From positions 5,894,501 through 5,958,500 of the forward strand of contig NZ_CP120683.1 of assembly GCF_030506325.1 (NCBI RefSeq): a stretch of 64,000 nucleotides of DNA. Direction: 5' to 3'. Both the position numbers and the translations under genes were made by a program. The notes under the pieces are model-generated. The model saw only the letters and a list, made by a program, of their open reading frames with translations. It ran no database searches and was not told where the DNA came from. The stretch comes from Tunicatimonas pelagia. Its GTDB lineage: Bacteria; Bacteroidota; Bacteroidia; Cytophagales; Cyclobacteriaceae. Positions 8,371 to 18,595 of this stretch are shown here, piece after piece; position 1 is the stretch's first letter, and each line of letters opens with the position of its first letter.

Positions 8371-10617
8371 ATGCTTCAAATTATAAAAGGTGCTTATTCT
8401 CTCCTAAATCAGCATGAGGTGGCGGACATTTTCACTCGAGCGTTCGGAAGAAGCACAGGTTTTCTCCTTGTATTTGCGATTTTAGCAACTTCAATGCGCT
8501 GCACTACTACTCAGCCCGAAGAAGTAGTCAACAGTACCGATGAATCGGGTTGGGAAGTATACCGGGGTACCAAAGCAAGCAATCAGTATTCTTCCCTAGA
8601 TCAAGTAAACACCCAAAATGTTAATCAGCTAGAGGTAGCCTGGACGTACCAGACGGGTGATGCTACCAAACGTTCGGCAATTCAGTGTAATCCAATTATG
8701 ATTGACGGCACATTGTACGCTACCTCGCCCCAGCTAAAGGTAATTGCCCTTAATGCCGCTACGGGTGAAGAGCAGTGGGTGTTTAACCCAGCCGAAGCGT
8801 GGCGGTCGGCGGGAGTGAACCGAGGCGTAACCTACTGGAAACAAAACGAAGATAAACGAATTATCGCTTCGGCTGGGCCATACCTGTACGCACTCAATGC
8901 TGAAAATGGACGACTTATTGAAAGCTTTGGGCAGGATGGAAAAGTTGATCTTCGCGAGAACCTGGGGCGCGACCCGGAGAACCTGAGCGTTTGGATGACT
9001 TCACCCGGGATTGTCTACGAAAATTTACTAATTGTTGGTTCCGCTCTGGGCGAGGGCTATGAGGCTTCGCCGGGTCATATTCGGGCGTACAATATTCAGA
9101 GTGGTGAACTGGCCTGGGTATTTCGTACCATTCCGTACCCCGATGAGTTTGGTTACGACACTTGGCAAGAAGACGATTGGGAAACGGTGGGCGGAGCGAA
9201 TTCCTGGGGTGGCTTAAGTCTGGACGAAAAACGCGGTTGGGTTTTTGCCGCCACGGGTTCCGCCGCTTTTGACTTTTACGGCGGACAGCGAACGGGGCAA
9301 AATCTCTTTGCCAACTGTGTGCTTGCGCTTAATGCTAAAACTGGTGAGCGAGTCTGGCACTACCAAACCGTTCACCACGACTTGTGGGATTACGACCATC
9401 CCACCTCACCCAATTTAGTAACCGTAGAACATGAAGGTCAACCTACTGAAGCCGTAGCCCAAGTTACGAAGACCGGATTCGTTTATCTATTAGACCGAGA
9501 AACTGGAGAGCCTCTCTTTCCGGTAGAAGAGCGTCCGGTACCGGCTAGTGACTTGATGGGAGAAGTTGCGTGGTCTACTCAACCCATTCCTACCAAGCCC
9601 CCGCCCTTTGTTCGCCAGTCAATCACGGCCGAAGAACTAACTCCGGTTTCTAAGGAGGCCAACCAAGCCGCTCGGGAGTGGTTGGCCGGATTACGGAACG
9701 AAGGAATCTTTACTCCACCCACCACTCAGGGATCGTTGCAAATTCCGGGTACGAGAGGAGGGGCTGAATGGAGTGGGGCTTCTTTCGACGCTGAAACGGG
9801 TATCTTGTACGTGAATGCGAATGAATTGCCTAACGTCATCACGCTGAAACCAATAGAAAATCAGGTAGCGGTTACCGAAGATACCAAAGTTCAACTAGCT
9901 TCCGCCGAGTTTAGTGGAAAAACAGGTTATCAATTGCACTGCGCTACTTGCCACGGGATCAATTTGGCCGGACAACTTCCGGCGATCCCGGCTCTCACTG
10001 AAGTAACTAATCACTTAAAAAGAGAGCAAGCTCAAACCATTTTAGCGCAAGGAAAAGGGCAGATGCCTTCGTTTGCCCACCTACCGGAAGCCGAACGGGA
10101 AGCAATTTTAGATTATGTCTGGGACTTTGATCCTGACAACGCCCAAGAAACAGCAGAAATCTCCGGTTCGGTGCGTTACATCCATACCGGATGGAACCGC
10201 TTTGAAGATAAAGATAAATACCCAGCCATTGCCCCACCTTGGGGCACACTCAACGCCATCGATTTAAACCAAGGCGAACTACTGTGGCAGGTTCCGTTGG
10301 GCGAGTTTGCGGAACTTACTGAACAAGGAATTCCTCCGACTGGAACCCAAAACCTGGGGGGCTGCGTAGCTACGGCAGGTGGTTTAGTATTTGTTGGAGC
10401 GACTATGGACGAAAAATTTCGGGCATTTGACAAGGAAACCGGAGAAATTTTGTGGGAAGTTCAGCTTCCGGCGGGAGGCTACGCCACTCCGAGTATCTAC
10501 GCCATTGATGGTAAACAGTACGTGGTAGTTGCAGCGGGTGGAGGTGGAAAATGCGGAACCCCTTCGGGCGATAGCTACGTGGCATTTGCATTACCGGAAA
10601 AAAATCGTCAAAATTGA
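8371..10617 (+). CDS. PQQ-dependent dehydrogenase with inserted cytochrome c domain
   Basis: A 748-residue quinoprotein. Propeller repeats with tryptophan-docking motifs recur (NAATGEEQWVFNPAE, NIQSGELAWVFRT, NAKTGERVWHYQT, DKETGEILWEVQL). A cytochrome c heme site CATCH lies at residues 524-528, with candidate axial ligand methionine in GQMPSF, and is embedded before the last blades rather than at a terminus. Such enzymes oxidise sugars or alcohols in the periplasm and pass electrons through the heme. A hydrophobic segment (about 31-46) precedes MRCTTTQPE and looks like an export signal, but the lipobox is poor. The long N-terminus before it suggests the real start may be the GTG at 8419. It lies just upstream of the sigma/FecR/SusCD locus, so the substrate may be linked to it. 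Confidence 0.85.
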   Translation: MLQIIKGAYSLLNQHEVADIFTRAFGRSTGFLLVFAILATSMRCTTTQPEEVVNSTDESGWEVYRGTKASNQYSSLDQVNTQNVNQLEVAWTYQTGDATKRSAIQCNPIMIDGTLYATSPQLKVIALNAATGEEQWVFNPAEAWRSAGVNRGVTYWKQNEDKRIIASAGPYLYALNAENGRLIESFGQDGKVDLRENLGRDPENLSVWMTSPGIVYENLLIVGSALGEGYEASPGHIRAYNIQSGELAWVFRTIPYPDEFGYDTWQEDDWETVGGANSWGGLSLDEKRGWVFAATGSAAFDFYGGQRTGQNLFANCVLALNAKTGERVWHYQTVHHDLWDYDHPTSPNLVTVEHEGQPTEAVAQVTKTGFVYLLDRETGEPLFPVEERPVPASDLMGEVAWSTQPIPTKPPPFVRQSITAEELTPVSKEANQAAREWLAGLRNEGIFTPPTTQGSLQIPGTRGGAEWSGASFDAETGILYVNANELPNVITLKPIENQVAVTEDTKVQLASAEFSGKTGYQLHCATCHGINLAGQLPAIPALTEVTNHLKREQAQTILAQGKGQMPSFAHLPEAEREAILDYVWDFDPDNAQETAEISGSVRYIHTGWNRFEDKDKYPAIAPPWGTLNAIDLNQGELLWQVPLGEFAELTEQGIPPTGTQNLGGCVATAGGLVFVGATMDEKFRAFDKETGEILWEVQLPAGGYATPSIYAIDGKQYVVVAAGGGGKCGTPSGDSYVAFALPEKNRQN

Positions 10618-10672
10618 TGGTGTTTTTTTAGTAATTTTTACTAAATTAATAAAAACAGACGTAATAACTCTC

Positions 10673-11290
10673 TTGAATTACTCTTCCTCATCGTCTAACC
10701 TTCAGTCTGATACGCAACTGTGGAATCAGCTGCGAAATGGAGAGCAGTCAGCGTACCTGGCTATCTACGAGCAGTTTTCGGATGTGTTGTACCAATACGG
10801 TGCTAAGTTCACATCGGATCGTGAGTTACTGTTAGACTGTCTGCACGATCTTTTTCTTGACCTATGGGATCGTCACCAGTATTTAGGAGCTACTGATTCT
10901 ATTAAATTTTATCTCTTTAGAGCTTTGCGGCGGCGTATAGCACAATCCAGCTTGCGAACGACGGCTGATACAGAAGAGATAGAAGCAATAATGATAGACT
11001 CTTCTGATTTTCAGTGGGTGATTGATGAGGCTACCGACGAAAGGCGGCAGTATCTGCAACAGACTATTGCGTCGTTACCCGAGCGACAGCGAGAAGTAAT
11101 TTACCTCCGGTTTTACAGTGATTTTACTTTTGAGGAAATTGCCGGAATCATGAAAATTGATTTGCGTTCGGCCTACAACCTTACGTACAAAGCCTTAGGA
11201 AAGTTAAGGGTTTCCATATCACCCAAGCAGCAGCTAATGCTAGGAGCAATTCTAACCGGGTTAGGAGTCTTTCTTACAAATTTCTTGTAA
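10673..11290 (+). CDS. FecI-like ECF RNA polymerase sigma factor
   Basis: About 205 residues. Region 2 is around WNQLRNGEQSAYLAIYEQFSD and KFTSDRELLLDCLHDLFLDLWDRH; region 4 is around ASLPERQREVIYLRFYSDF with the helix-turn-helix FEEIAGIMKIDLRSAYN. The only ATG in frame (10529) lies inside the PQQ gene and would add 48 unlikely residues, so the TTG at 10673 (LNYSSSSS) is preferred. It heads the classical sigma, FecR, SusC, SusD order and should direct transcription of the receptor genes when the receptor binds substrate. Most other gaps in this locus are short; the 131-base gap to FecR may hold a separate promoter. Confidence 0.85.
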   Translation: MNYSSSSSNLQSDTQLWNQLRNGEQSAYLAIYEQFSDVLYQYGAKFTSDRELLLDCLHDLFLDLWDRHQYLGATDSIKFYLFRALRRRIAQSSLRTTADTEEIEAIMIDSSDFQWVIDEATDERRQYLQQTIASLPERQREVIYLRFYSDFTFEEIAGIMKIDLRSAYNLTYKALGKLRVSISPKQQLMLGAILTGLGVFLTNFL

Positions 11291-11421
11291 AATAGATTTG
11301 TTCTTTAAGAATTTTACAAGGAAAGTCCATTATTCCTATTCCAAATAAAAAAGCGTAAAAATATTTTACAATCAGCGGTGTAGTTTCCGCCTTTCTCTCC
11401 TTTCTCTGAGAAACTACCCTA

Positions 11422-12429
11422 GTGAACCAATCTCCTTTTTCATCTTCCGACCTACTTACTAATGACAAGTTTATTGCCTGGGTGCAATCTCCCACCCCGG
11501 AGCTGAATAATTACTGGCAGCAGTGGTTACAACGAAACCCGTATCGGGAGGAAGAATTATCCGAGGCCAGAGAGCTACTGCTGGCGTTGCGGACTGATAA
11601 AGAGGTTTTTCCGCAAGCTGAAAAGCAGCAGTTATTTGAAAAACTCTCCGCGCATAGCCAGGGTCGGTCTTATTCTCAAATCAACAGACCCAAAGTTCGT
11701 TCGGTAAACTATTGGCGTCCGATAGGCGTAGCGGCTTCGGTAATTATTGCCGCGCTATTTGTCGGTCTTTTGATATGGAGTAGCCAGCCTAACCAAATGA
11801 TTATCGCTACTCAGTACGGAGAAACTCAGGAGTTTACCCTACCTGATGGCACTGAAGTATTTTTAAATGCTAACTCTACCTTACGGTATTCCACTGAGGA
11901 TACCCCTCGCGAAGTATGGTTAGAAGGAGAGGCATATTTCCAGGTAGTCAAACAGAAAAACGGCCTCACTCAAGATTTAGACGATTTTAAAGTACATACC
12001 CGTAACCTAACTGTTCGGGTATTAGGGACCCGCTTTGTGGTAGACAGTCGGAAGGAGCAGGTAGTGCTCGACGAAGGTAAAGTTGAAGTGCAGCCTCGCG
12101 CAAATGATCAAACCAATCTCTCTTTAGTGCCTGGTGAAATGGCCGTGCTTAACCAGGAGACAAAGCAGATTAAAGTGAGCCAGGTAAATCCCTACGAGTA
12201 CATCGCCTGGAAAGATAACCAGCTCATTTTCAATGAGACACCCTTATACGAAATCGCCCAGCTATTGCAAGATCGCTACGGTTACGAGGTGAAATTCAAG
12301 ACTCCTGCTACCCGGCTGGAAACATTCAACGGTACCTTTCCGGCCAACGATCTACAGATACTCTTTCGAACGCTGGAAAAGTCTATATCGCTGGAAGTCA
12401 ATGAGAAAACTATACTGATTAACGAATAA
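11422..12429 (+). CDS. FecR-family anti-sigma factor
   Basis: A 335-residue single-pass membrane protein. The cytoplasmic N-terminus (about 1-90, with NDKFIAWVQSPTPELNNYWQQWL) is the FecR sigma-binding segment; a membrane helix lies at about 98-119; the periplasmic part holds the FecR domain (LPDGTEVFLNANSTLRYS, EVWLEGEAYFQV, LGTRFVVDS) and a C-terminal secretin/TonB-short-like fold (LYEIAQLLQDRYGYEVKF). It holds the ECF sigma inactive until the STN domain of the SusC receptor signals. Translation starts at GTG 11422. The gene is 19 bases upstream of the SusC gene. Confidence 0.92.
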   Translation: MNQSPFSSSDLLTNDKFIAWVQSPTPELNNYWQQWLQRNPYREEELSEARELLLALRTDKEVFPQAEKQQLFEKLSAHSQGRSYSQINRPKVRSVNYWRPIGVAASVIIAALFVGLLIWSSQPNQMIIATQYGETQEFTLPDGTEVFLNANSTLRYSTEDTPREVWLEGEAYFQVVKQKNGLTQDLDDFKVHTRNLTVRVLGTRFVVDSRKEQVVLDEGKVEVQPRANDQTNLSLVPGEMAVLNQETKQIKVSQVNPYEYIAWKDNQLIFNETPLYEIAQLLQDRYGYEVKFKTPATRLETFNGTFPANDLQILFRTLEKSISLEVNEKTILINE

Positions 12430-12448
12430 ATCTTAGCCTAAAACACCA

Positions 12449-15400
12449 ATGTCAAATACAAAAACTACGTTTATGAAGAATCTATTACTATCACGGTGGG
12501 TAGGTGCGATCCTGCTCATGATGGGGGTAGGGTTAGGTGCGGTTAACGCCCAGCCGATTGCCTCAGCCGCCACCTACCATTACTCGCAGGGAGAGCAATG
12601 GCAACCACTGCAGACGGTACTACAGTCAGTGCAGGATAATTATGAAGTTTACCTCAACTACAAAACTTCTCTAGTGCAGGGAAAGGAGGTGAACGTGAAG
12701 AAAATCAAGATTGGGCAGAATCAGATAGAAGATGTGCTGCAAAAAGTTTTAGTGCCCCATCAATTATCGTTTGAGAAATTAAAGGATAACTACTATGTGA
12801 TCTATAAGCAAAATCAATTGCCTTCCGTAAAACCCCTGAGCCCCAATAGCGACCCAAAGGAGACCGTTAGGCAGGCCGGAAGTCTGCTTTCTGCAATCGA
12901 GCGGAACTGGAACCGGCAACCGTTAGTCGTCCTAGAACAAACCATCAGAGGCACAGTAATCGACGTGGAAAATAATGAACCCCTACCGGGAGTCAATGTG
13001 CTAGCGAAAGGGACAACGACTGGTACCGTGACCGACGTTGATGGTAACTACCGCCTCACCGTGGGAGATGACATTACCAACTTGGTATTTTCTTCAGTGG
13101 GTTATCTTTCGGAAGAAGTAGAGATCAATGGTAGAAATATTGTTAACCTCTCATTAAGCCCTGATATACAATCGCTGTCCGAAGTAGTGGTGATAGGCTA
13201 TGGTACCCAGAAAAAAAGCGATTTAACTGGTTCAGTATCCTCCATACCTAGCGAAGAGATTACCGCGTACCCGGCTGCCGGAGCAGTGCAAGCCTTACAA
13301 GGCCGAGCGGCCGGGGTGCAAATCCAAGCCAATAACGGCGAGCCAGGTGCCGACCAGAAGGTGCGAATCCGCGGTGGTACATCCATCAACGCGGGCAGTG
13401 ATCCGCTCTATGTAATTGACGGATTTGTTGGTGGCGTTTTACCTCCACCAGAAGATATCGCTTCTATTGAAGTGCTGAAAGATGCGTCAGCTACCGCTAT
13501 TTACGGGTCAAGGGGAGCTAACGGGGTGGTGATGGTGACTACTAAACGAGGAACTACCGGAAAGCCCAAGATTAGTTTTGCTACTTCTCTTTCCACCCAA
13601 GAAGAAATTAATCGTCTGGATCTACTGGGGCGAGACGACTACCTCGATTATGTGACTGAGGTAAATACCGACTACGTTCCGGGTGACGATAACGTTGACT
13701 GGCAAGACATCATTTTTCAGCCCGGGTATATTCAAAACTACCAGCTTTCGGTAGCTGGCGGCAGTGACAACGTGAAGTACTACGTGTCGGGTACGTACTT
13801 CGATCAAGAAGGAGTTATCATTAACTCTAACTTTAACCGCCTTTCCATCACCAGTAATATTGACATTGAGGCATCGGAGCGGTTTCGGCTCGGCTTAAAT
13901 ATCTTAGGGCGGCGGCAAAACCGCGATGGGGTACGAACCCAGGAGAACTCCGGAGGAGCCAATAACGCTGGAGTAGTATCTTCGGCCTTTAAGTTTGGGC
14001 CGGACATTGGAGCACGTAATGCCGATGGTAGCTTTACGCTGGCTCAGCTCGGCGACCCCCACGATAATCCTTTCGCAGTGGCTACCGAACAGGAAAACGA
14101 GTCGGTGGAAGACCGATTACAAGCGAACACTTACGCCGAGTTTGATATTCTGGATGGGTTAAAGTTTAGAACTACATTAGGGGTAAGCACCGAAAACGAG
14201 CGAAGAGGCGAATATACTCCTACCACACTGCAAGGTGGTATAGGAGTAGGCGGAGAGGGAGAAGTTCGCGGAATTAAGAATACGCTATTCCTCAACGAAA
14301 ACTACCTTACCTACACCAAGACCTTTGCCGGAATTCACGATTTCAATATTCTGGGTGGGTACTCTTACCAGCGTAATGAGTTTGAAGACTGGCGTGCCCG
14401 AGGGCAAGGGCTCATTACCGACGCGGGTTCGTTCCGCAACTTGGGAACGGCATCGGTATGGCTACAGCCGGAATCAAGCTTTAACGATTGGGTGCTATCC
14501 TCATTTTACGGACGGGTAAACTATACTTTAGCTGATAAATATTTATTCACCTTCAACGCTCGCTACGATGGTTCATCTCGGTTAGCGGAAGGCAATCAGT
14601 GGACATTCTTTCCTTCGGGGGCCATTGCCTGGAATGTGACCGAAGAAAGGTTCTTGCAAGATAATGAGTGGTTGAGTTTTTTGAAAATCCGGGGAAGCTA
14701 CGGAGTTACTGGTAACCAATCTATTAGCCCCTACCAAACACTAGCTCAGTTTGATTCTCGTTTAAGTGTGGTCAACGGTGAACCGGTAAATGCGGTAGGC
14801 CCTGATCGGGTAGCCAATCGCGACCTGACTTGGGAAACTACCACTCAACTGGATATAGGAGCCGACTTTGGTTTCCTGGAAGATCGTATTACGGCGACGG
14901 TAGATTGGTACCGAATGGAAACCGATAATTTGCTTTTTGAACAGGACCTACCCAGTGTAGTAGGAGTAGCTACTCAGTTGGTTAATCTTGGTACGGTAGA
15001 GAATCGAGGGTTTGAAGTAACGATTAACTCTCGCAACATTTCCGGACCTCTCACCTGGGATATGGGAATTAATTTTTCCCGAAACCGTAATAAAGTGCTT
15101 TCGCTACCCAATGGCAACGATGTGTTTTATGGAGCTGCCCCAGGACACATGGTAGGGATTGGTGATACGCACGTTTTGCGGGAAGGGCAGCCAGTAGGTA
15201 CTTTCTTCGGATGGATTTACGACGGAGTATATCAAGAAGGAGACGAAATGATTGCTGATGGTGGCCCTCAGCCGGGCGATGAGAAATTTCGTGACATTGA
15301 CGGCACTCAGGATGCTGACGGTAACCTGACGGGTGAGCCGGATGGTACAATTAATAATAACGACCGGACGATTATTGGTGATCCCAATCCGGATTTTATC

Positions 15401-15907
15401 TGGGGCTTGAATAATACATTTAAGTGGAAGGGATTTGACCTCAATGTATTCTTTCAGGGCTCACAAGGAAACGATATAGCGAACTTTACGCTGTTTGAAC
15501 TGGATCTGATGGCTGGCCTGAACAACGCCACCACTGCCGCATTAGATCGATGGACACCCTCCAATACTGATACCGATGTGCCCCGAGCGGCCCCTCGTAC
15601 CCGACGACTTTCTACCCGCTGGATACAAGACGGTAGCTATATCCGCCTGAAAAATATAGCGTTAGGCTATAACTTTCCAGCTAGTGTACTGGATCGGCTG
15701 AATCTTGAGCGATTACGGGTCTACGTAAGTGCCCAGAATATTTTAACCTTTACTGACTACGAGGGCTACGATCCTGAAGTAAATTACCGATCCAACCCTG
15801 CTGCGGATGGGGTGAACAATCGAGATAGTAATCGAAACTTAGGGCTAGACTACGGAAGCTATCCGAACGCTAAAGCATATACCGTAGGACTCAACGTTAC
15901 CTTTTAA
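12449..15907 (+). CDS. SusC/RagA-type TonB-dependent receptor with STN signalling domain
   Basis: A 1152-residue outer-membrane receptor. Order: signal peptide (to about residue 35; ATG at 12473 gives a better one), STN domain (about 45-120, HYSQGEQWQPLQTVLQSVQ onward), carboxypeptidase-regulatory-like domain (about 170-250, IRGTVIDVENNEPLPGVNV), plug (SEVVVIGYGTQKKSDLTGS; IEVLKDASATAIYGSRGANG), then a 22-strand barrel ending in AYTVGLNVTF. The STN domain is the part that contacts FecR in trans-envelope signalling and is absent from many SusC proteins, which supports control by the upstream sigma/anti-sigma pair. It imports an oligosaccharide or similar ligand with the SusD next to it; the substrate is not readable. 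Confidence 0.95.
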   Translation: MSNTKTTFMKNLLLSRWVGAILLMMGVGLGAVNAQPIASAATYHYSQGEQWQPLQTVLQSVQDNYEVYLNYKTSLVQGKEVNVKKIKIGQNQIEDVLQKVLVPHQLSFEKLKDNYYVIYKQNQLPSVKPLSPNSDPKETVRQAGSLLSAIERNWNRQPLVVLEQTIRGTVIDVENNEPLPGVNVLAKGTTTGTVTDVDGNYRLTVGDDITNLVFSSVGYLSEEVEINGRNIVNLSLSPDIQSLSEVVVIGYGTQKKSDLTGSVSSIPSEEITAYPAAGAVQALQGRAAGVQIQANNGEPGADQKVRIRGGTSINAGSDPLYVIDGFVGGVLPPPEDIASIEVLKDASATAIYGSRGANGVVMVTTKRGTTGKPKISFATSLSTQEEINRLDLLGRDDYLDYVTEVNTDYVPGDDNVDWQDIIFQPGYIQNYQLSVAGGSDNVKYYVSGTYFDQEGVIINSNFNRLSITSNIDIEASERFRLGLNILGRRQNRDGVRTQENSGGANNAGVVSSAFKFGPDIGARNADGSFTLAQLGDPHDNPFAVATEQENESVEDRLQANTYAEFDILDGLKFRTTLGVSTENERRGEYTPTTLQGGIGVGGEGEVRGIKNTLFLNENYLTYTKTFAGIHDFNILGGYSYQRNEFEDWRARGQGLITDAGSFRNLGTASVWLQPESSFNDWVLSSFYGRVNYTLADKYLFTFNARYDGSSRLAEGNQWTFFPSGAIAWNVTEERFLQDNEWLSFLKIRGSYGVTGNQSISPYQTLAQFDSRLSVVNGEPVNAVGPDRVANRDLTWETTTQLDIGADFGFLEDRITATVDWYRMETDNLLFEQDLPSVVGVATQLVNLGTVENRGFEVTINSRNISGPLTWDMGINFSRNRNKVLSLPNGNDVFYGAAPGHMVGIGDTHVLREGQPVGTFFGWIYDGVYQEGDEMIADGGPQPGDEKFRDIDGTQDADGNLTGEPDGTINNNDRTIIGDPNPDFIWGLNNTFKWKGFDLNVFFQGSQGNDIANFTLFELDLMAGLNNATTAALDRWTPSNTDTDVPRAAPRTRRLSTRWIQDGSYIRLKNIALGYNFPASVLDRLNLERLRVYVSAQNILTFTDYEGYDPEVNYRSNPAADGVNNRDSNRNLGLDYGSYPNAKAYTVGLNVTF

Positions 15908-15919
15908 ATAATACGAACA

Positions 15920-17455
15920 ATGAATAGACTAATAAAAATATACGCACTGGTGGTAGTCACTCTACTGGCTGCTTGTACCGATCTGGAGGAAGAACCCATA
16001 GGTTTGTTAGCTCCCGAATCCTTCTTTAAAACTGCCCGCGACGTAGAAACTGCCGTACTTGGCGGCTACGGAATCATTGCTAGTGAATCGTACTACGGAC
16101 GAAAGCTAACCACCACACTCGCACTACGGAGCGATATGGGCGATATTGGCAACCGTGGTACGCCCGCTCGTCGGATTGAAGTCAACGATTTTATGATGGA
16201 TTCAAATAACGGAATGATTGAAGCCTTCTGGCCTCAGATGTACGAAGTAATTGGAGCCGCTAATGCTGCCGTCTTCGGAGCTGAGAGTGTTCGCACTCCG
16301 GATCTTTCGTCGGATGAGGCAGCCGAACTCAACGCACTGGAAGCAGAAGCGAAGTTTATCCGGGCGTTCACTTACTATCATTTGGTTCGGGTATTCGGTG
16401 ATATTCCTTACGTGGATTACTACTTCGATGAGCCGGAAGAAATAGAAGGGGCTTTTACGATCAATAAGACTCCTCAAGCGGACGTATACGCCAATATTAT
16501 CGCTGATCTTGAATTTGGTGCTGAGAATTTGCCTGACATACCCGTAGCCCGCTCCCGCCCGGGCAAAGGAACGGCTAAAGCCTTCTTGGCTTCGGTACAT
16601 TTGACTTTAGGGAACTTTCAAGAATCCTACAACTGGGCTAAAGATGTGATTGATAATCAGGCAACGTATGACTACGGTTTGGCTCCCGATTATCAACTTC
16701 TCTTTGATGCCACTACCAGCGGTGACCAAAACGAATCGTTGTTCTATATAGATTTCTTAGGAGCGGTGACTGAAGGAGACGGCAGAAATACCGATTGGTT
16801 CGGAACGATGACTGGTGTGCGGGGCGGTAACCCAAACGGCTGGGGAGTAATTGTTCCTAATTTTAATGTATATGAGCGCTGGGATGAACGTGACTACCGC
16901 AAAGAAGTAGCTATGTCCGATTCATTCCTATTGACCAGTACTGAAATGATAATGCCTTATGACTCTTTTCCGAATGAAAAACGACCGCACATTGCTAAGT
17001 ATAATCGCTTTTGCGGCAATAGCCGAGGCGACTGCGGACAATCCGATCATAACTACCACGCCATGCGCTACGCCGAAGTACTGCTCACCGCAGCGGAAGC
17101 ACTCAACGAAGTATCTGGTCCAACTGCTGAAGCCCTGGGGTACGTAAACGAAGTTCGTGCCCGGGCTCGGATGACTCCGGTTGGAATGAATGAGTTTCCG
17201 TTTGATGTAGACCCTGGTATTTCACAAGCTGAACTTCGCGATTTAGTATTGGAAGAACGTAGATTAGAGTTGTCGTTTGAGTTTGGTCGCTGGTACGACA
17301 TTAAACGTCGTCAACTGGGTGATGAAGCCTTCTTAGCAGATGATGCGTTGGAACCGCATTCTAATTTTGATCCCAGCCGTGATTATCTAATGCCCATTCC
17401 AGCTCAGGAGCTAAACCGGAACGAAAACCTCGGTCCACAAAATCCGGGTTATTGA
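15920..17455 (+). CDS. SusD/RagB-family nutrient-binding lipoprotein
   Basis: A 511-residue surface lipoprotein with lipobox LLAAC near residue 19. The SusD N-terminal features are present (ESFFKTARDVETAVLGGYG; AEAKFIRAFTYYHLVRVFGDIPYVD) and the C-terminus holds the usual VLEERRLELSFEFGRWYDIKRR and the terminal YLMPIPAQELNRNENLGPQNPGY arrangement. SusD caps the SusC barrel and captures the ligand. The genes are 12 bases apart and certainly cotranscribed. A terminator follows at 17504. Confidence 0.95.
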   Translation: MNRLIKIYALVVVTLLAACTDLEEEPIGLLAPESFFKTARDVETAVLGGYGIIASESYYGRKLTTTLALRSDMGDIGNRGTPARRIEVNDFMMDSNNGMIEAFWPQMYEVIGAANAAVFGAESVRTPDLSSDEAAELNALEAEAKFIRAFTYYHLVRVFGDIPYVDYYFDEPEEIEGAFTINKTPQADVYANIIADLEFGAENLPDIPVARSRPGKGTAKAFLASVHLTLGNFQESYNWAKDVIDNQATYDYGLAPDYQLLFDATTSGDQNESLFYIDFLGAVTEGDGRNTDWFGTMTGVRGGNPNGWGVIVPNFNVYERWDERDYRKEVAMSDSFLLTSTEMIMPYDSFPNEKRPHIAKYNRFCGNSRGDCGQSDHNYHAMRYAEVLLTAAEALNEVSGPTAEALGYVNEVRARARMTPVGMNEFPFDVDPGISQAELRDLVLEERRLELSFEFGRWYDIKRRQLGDEAFLADDALEPHSNFDPSRDYLMPIPAQELNRNENLGPQNPGY

Positions 17456-17503
17456 ATTTAGAACAGAAGTGCTTTAGATAAATTAACATTGAGCCAATGA
17501 TAG

Positions 17504-17532
17504 AAAGGGGTAGAGCAATCCACCCCTTTTTT
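17504..17532 (+). terminator. Rho-independent terminator after SusD
   Basis: An 8-bp perfect stem AAAGGGGT (17504-17511) / ACCCCTTT (17522-17529) with a 10-base loop is followed by further T residues to 17532. It separates the SusCD unit from the isomerase gene, whose ATG is 29 bases downstream. Confidence 0.85.
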
Positions 17533-17560
17533 GTATCTTCCCTGAAAAATTGACTAACCT

Positions 17561-18541
17561 ATGGATCAACCTAACTATACCCGTCGTAACTTTTTGGGCT
17601 CACTCGCTGTTGCCGGAGGGGCTGTCAGTAGTGGATTGATAAATCCGGCTCAAGCCAGAGAACCAAGAGCGATCCACCGACCTCGGGAAGAAAAGATGAG
17701 TATTCACGTCTTTTCCAAACACCTGCAGTTCTTGGACTATAAGCATACCGCCGAAGTCTCCGCCGAAATTGGTTTTGATGGGGTTGATTTAGCCGTTCGC
17801 CCCAAAGGGCATGTGCTACCGGAAAATGTAGAAACGGATTTACCCCAAGCAGTAGAAGCAATTAAGAACGCGGGACTAGAGGCAAAGATTATGACTACCG
17901 CGATTATTGATGCGGATGATAAAACCAACGAAACCCTACTGAAAACGGCGAGTGAACAAGGTATTCGCTACTACCGCTGTAACTGGCTTAAGTATGGTAA
18001 AGAACCGAGCGTAGCCCAAGCTATTCCTGATTTTCAGAAGAAACTAGCAAATTTAGCGCAGCTGAACGAGCGTTACGGTATTTCGGCAGGATATCAGAAC
18101 CACGCGGGTGCTCAATACATGGGTGCCCCCGTTTGGGATATTGCCTACATGCTTCAGGAAATAAATCACCCGAACCTGGGAAGTCAGTACGATATTCGTC
18201 ACGCTACGGTAGAGGGTGGGTTGTCCTGGCCATTGGGCTTACAGTTTATTCATCCGCACATTAACACGCTGGTGATTAAAGACTTTCGGTGGGAGAAGGT
18301 GAACGGTAAATGGAAAGTATTCAATACCCCACTCGGCGAAGGTATGGTCGATTTTCCCGTGTTCTTTCAGAAGGTAAAGGAGATGAATATCCGGGTACCT
18401 ATTTCCGTACATTTTGAGTACGAGATGCCCGAAAAAGATGAGTCACTGTCTGAATCAGAAAAGGTAAAGCAAACAGTGGCGGTGATGAAAAAGGATGTAG
18501 ATACTTTAAAGGGGTATTTATCTGATGCAGGACTCACTTAG
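17561..18541 (+). CDS. Tat-exported sugar phosphate isomerase/epimerase-like TIM-barrel protein
   Basis: A 326-residue protein. The N-terminus (YTRRNFLGSLAVAGGAVSSG) is a twin-arginine signal. The rest is an AP-endonuclease-2/xylose-isomerase-like TIM barrel: EIGFDGVDLAVRPKGHVLPE, GIRYYRCNWLKYG, YGISAGYQNHAG, LGSQYDIRHATVEGG, HINTLVIKDFRW, and a final VHFEYEMPE. Histidine and acid residues in these segments are typical metal ligands of the family. Proteins of this type act on sugars or polyols, here probably in the periplasm. It follows SusCD but is insulated by a terminator, so it may have its own promoter. Exact reaction unknown. Confidence 0.82.
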   Translation: MDQPNYTRRNFLGSLAVAGGAVSSGLINPAQAREPRAIHRPREEKMSIHVFSKHLQFLDYKHTAEVSAEIGFDGVDLAVRPKGHVLPENVETDLPQAVEAIKNAGLEAKIMTTAIIDADDKTNETLLKTASEQGIRYYRCNWLKYGKEPSVAQAIPDFQKKLANLAQLNERYGISAGYQNHAGAQYMGAPVWDIAYMLQEINHPNLGSQYDIRHATVEGGLSWPLGLQFIHPHINTLVIKDFRWEKVNGKWKVFNTPLGEGMVDFPVFFQKVKEMNIRVPISVHFEYEMPEKDESLSESEKVKQTVAVMKKDVDTLKGYLSDAGLT

Positions 18542-18595
18542 TAAAGTGAAAATGAATAATTGACAATGGATAGGGGAAAGTTGGTAGAAAGTACA
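18540..18595. repeat. Heptanucleotide-period repeat block (8 units) spanning a gene start
   Basis: Units AGTAAAG, TGAAAAT, GAATAAT, TGACAAT, GGATAGG, GGAAAGT, TGGTAGA, AAGTACA run from the stop codon of the isomerase through the ATG (18566) and first codons of the esterase. The register is less clear at the right end. Confidence 0.55.
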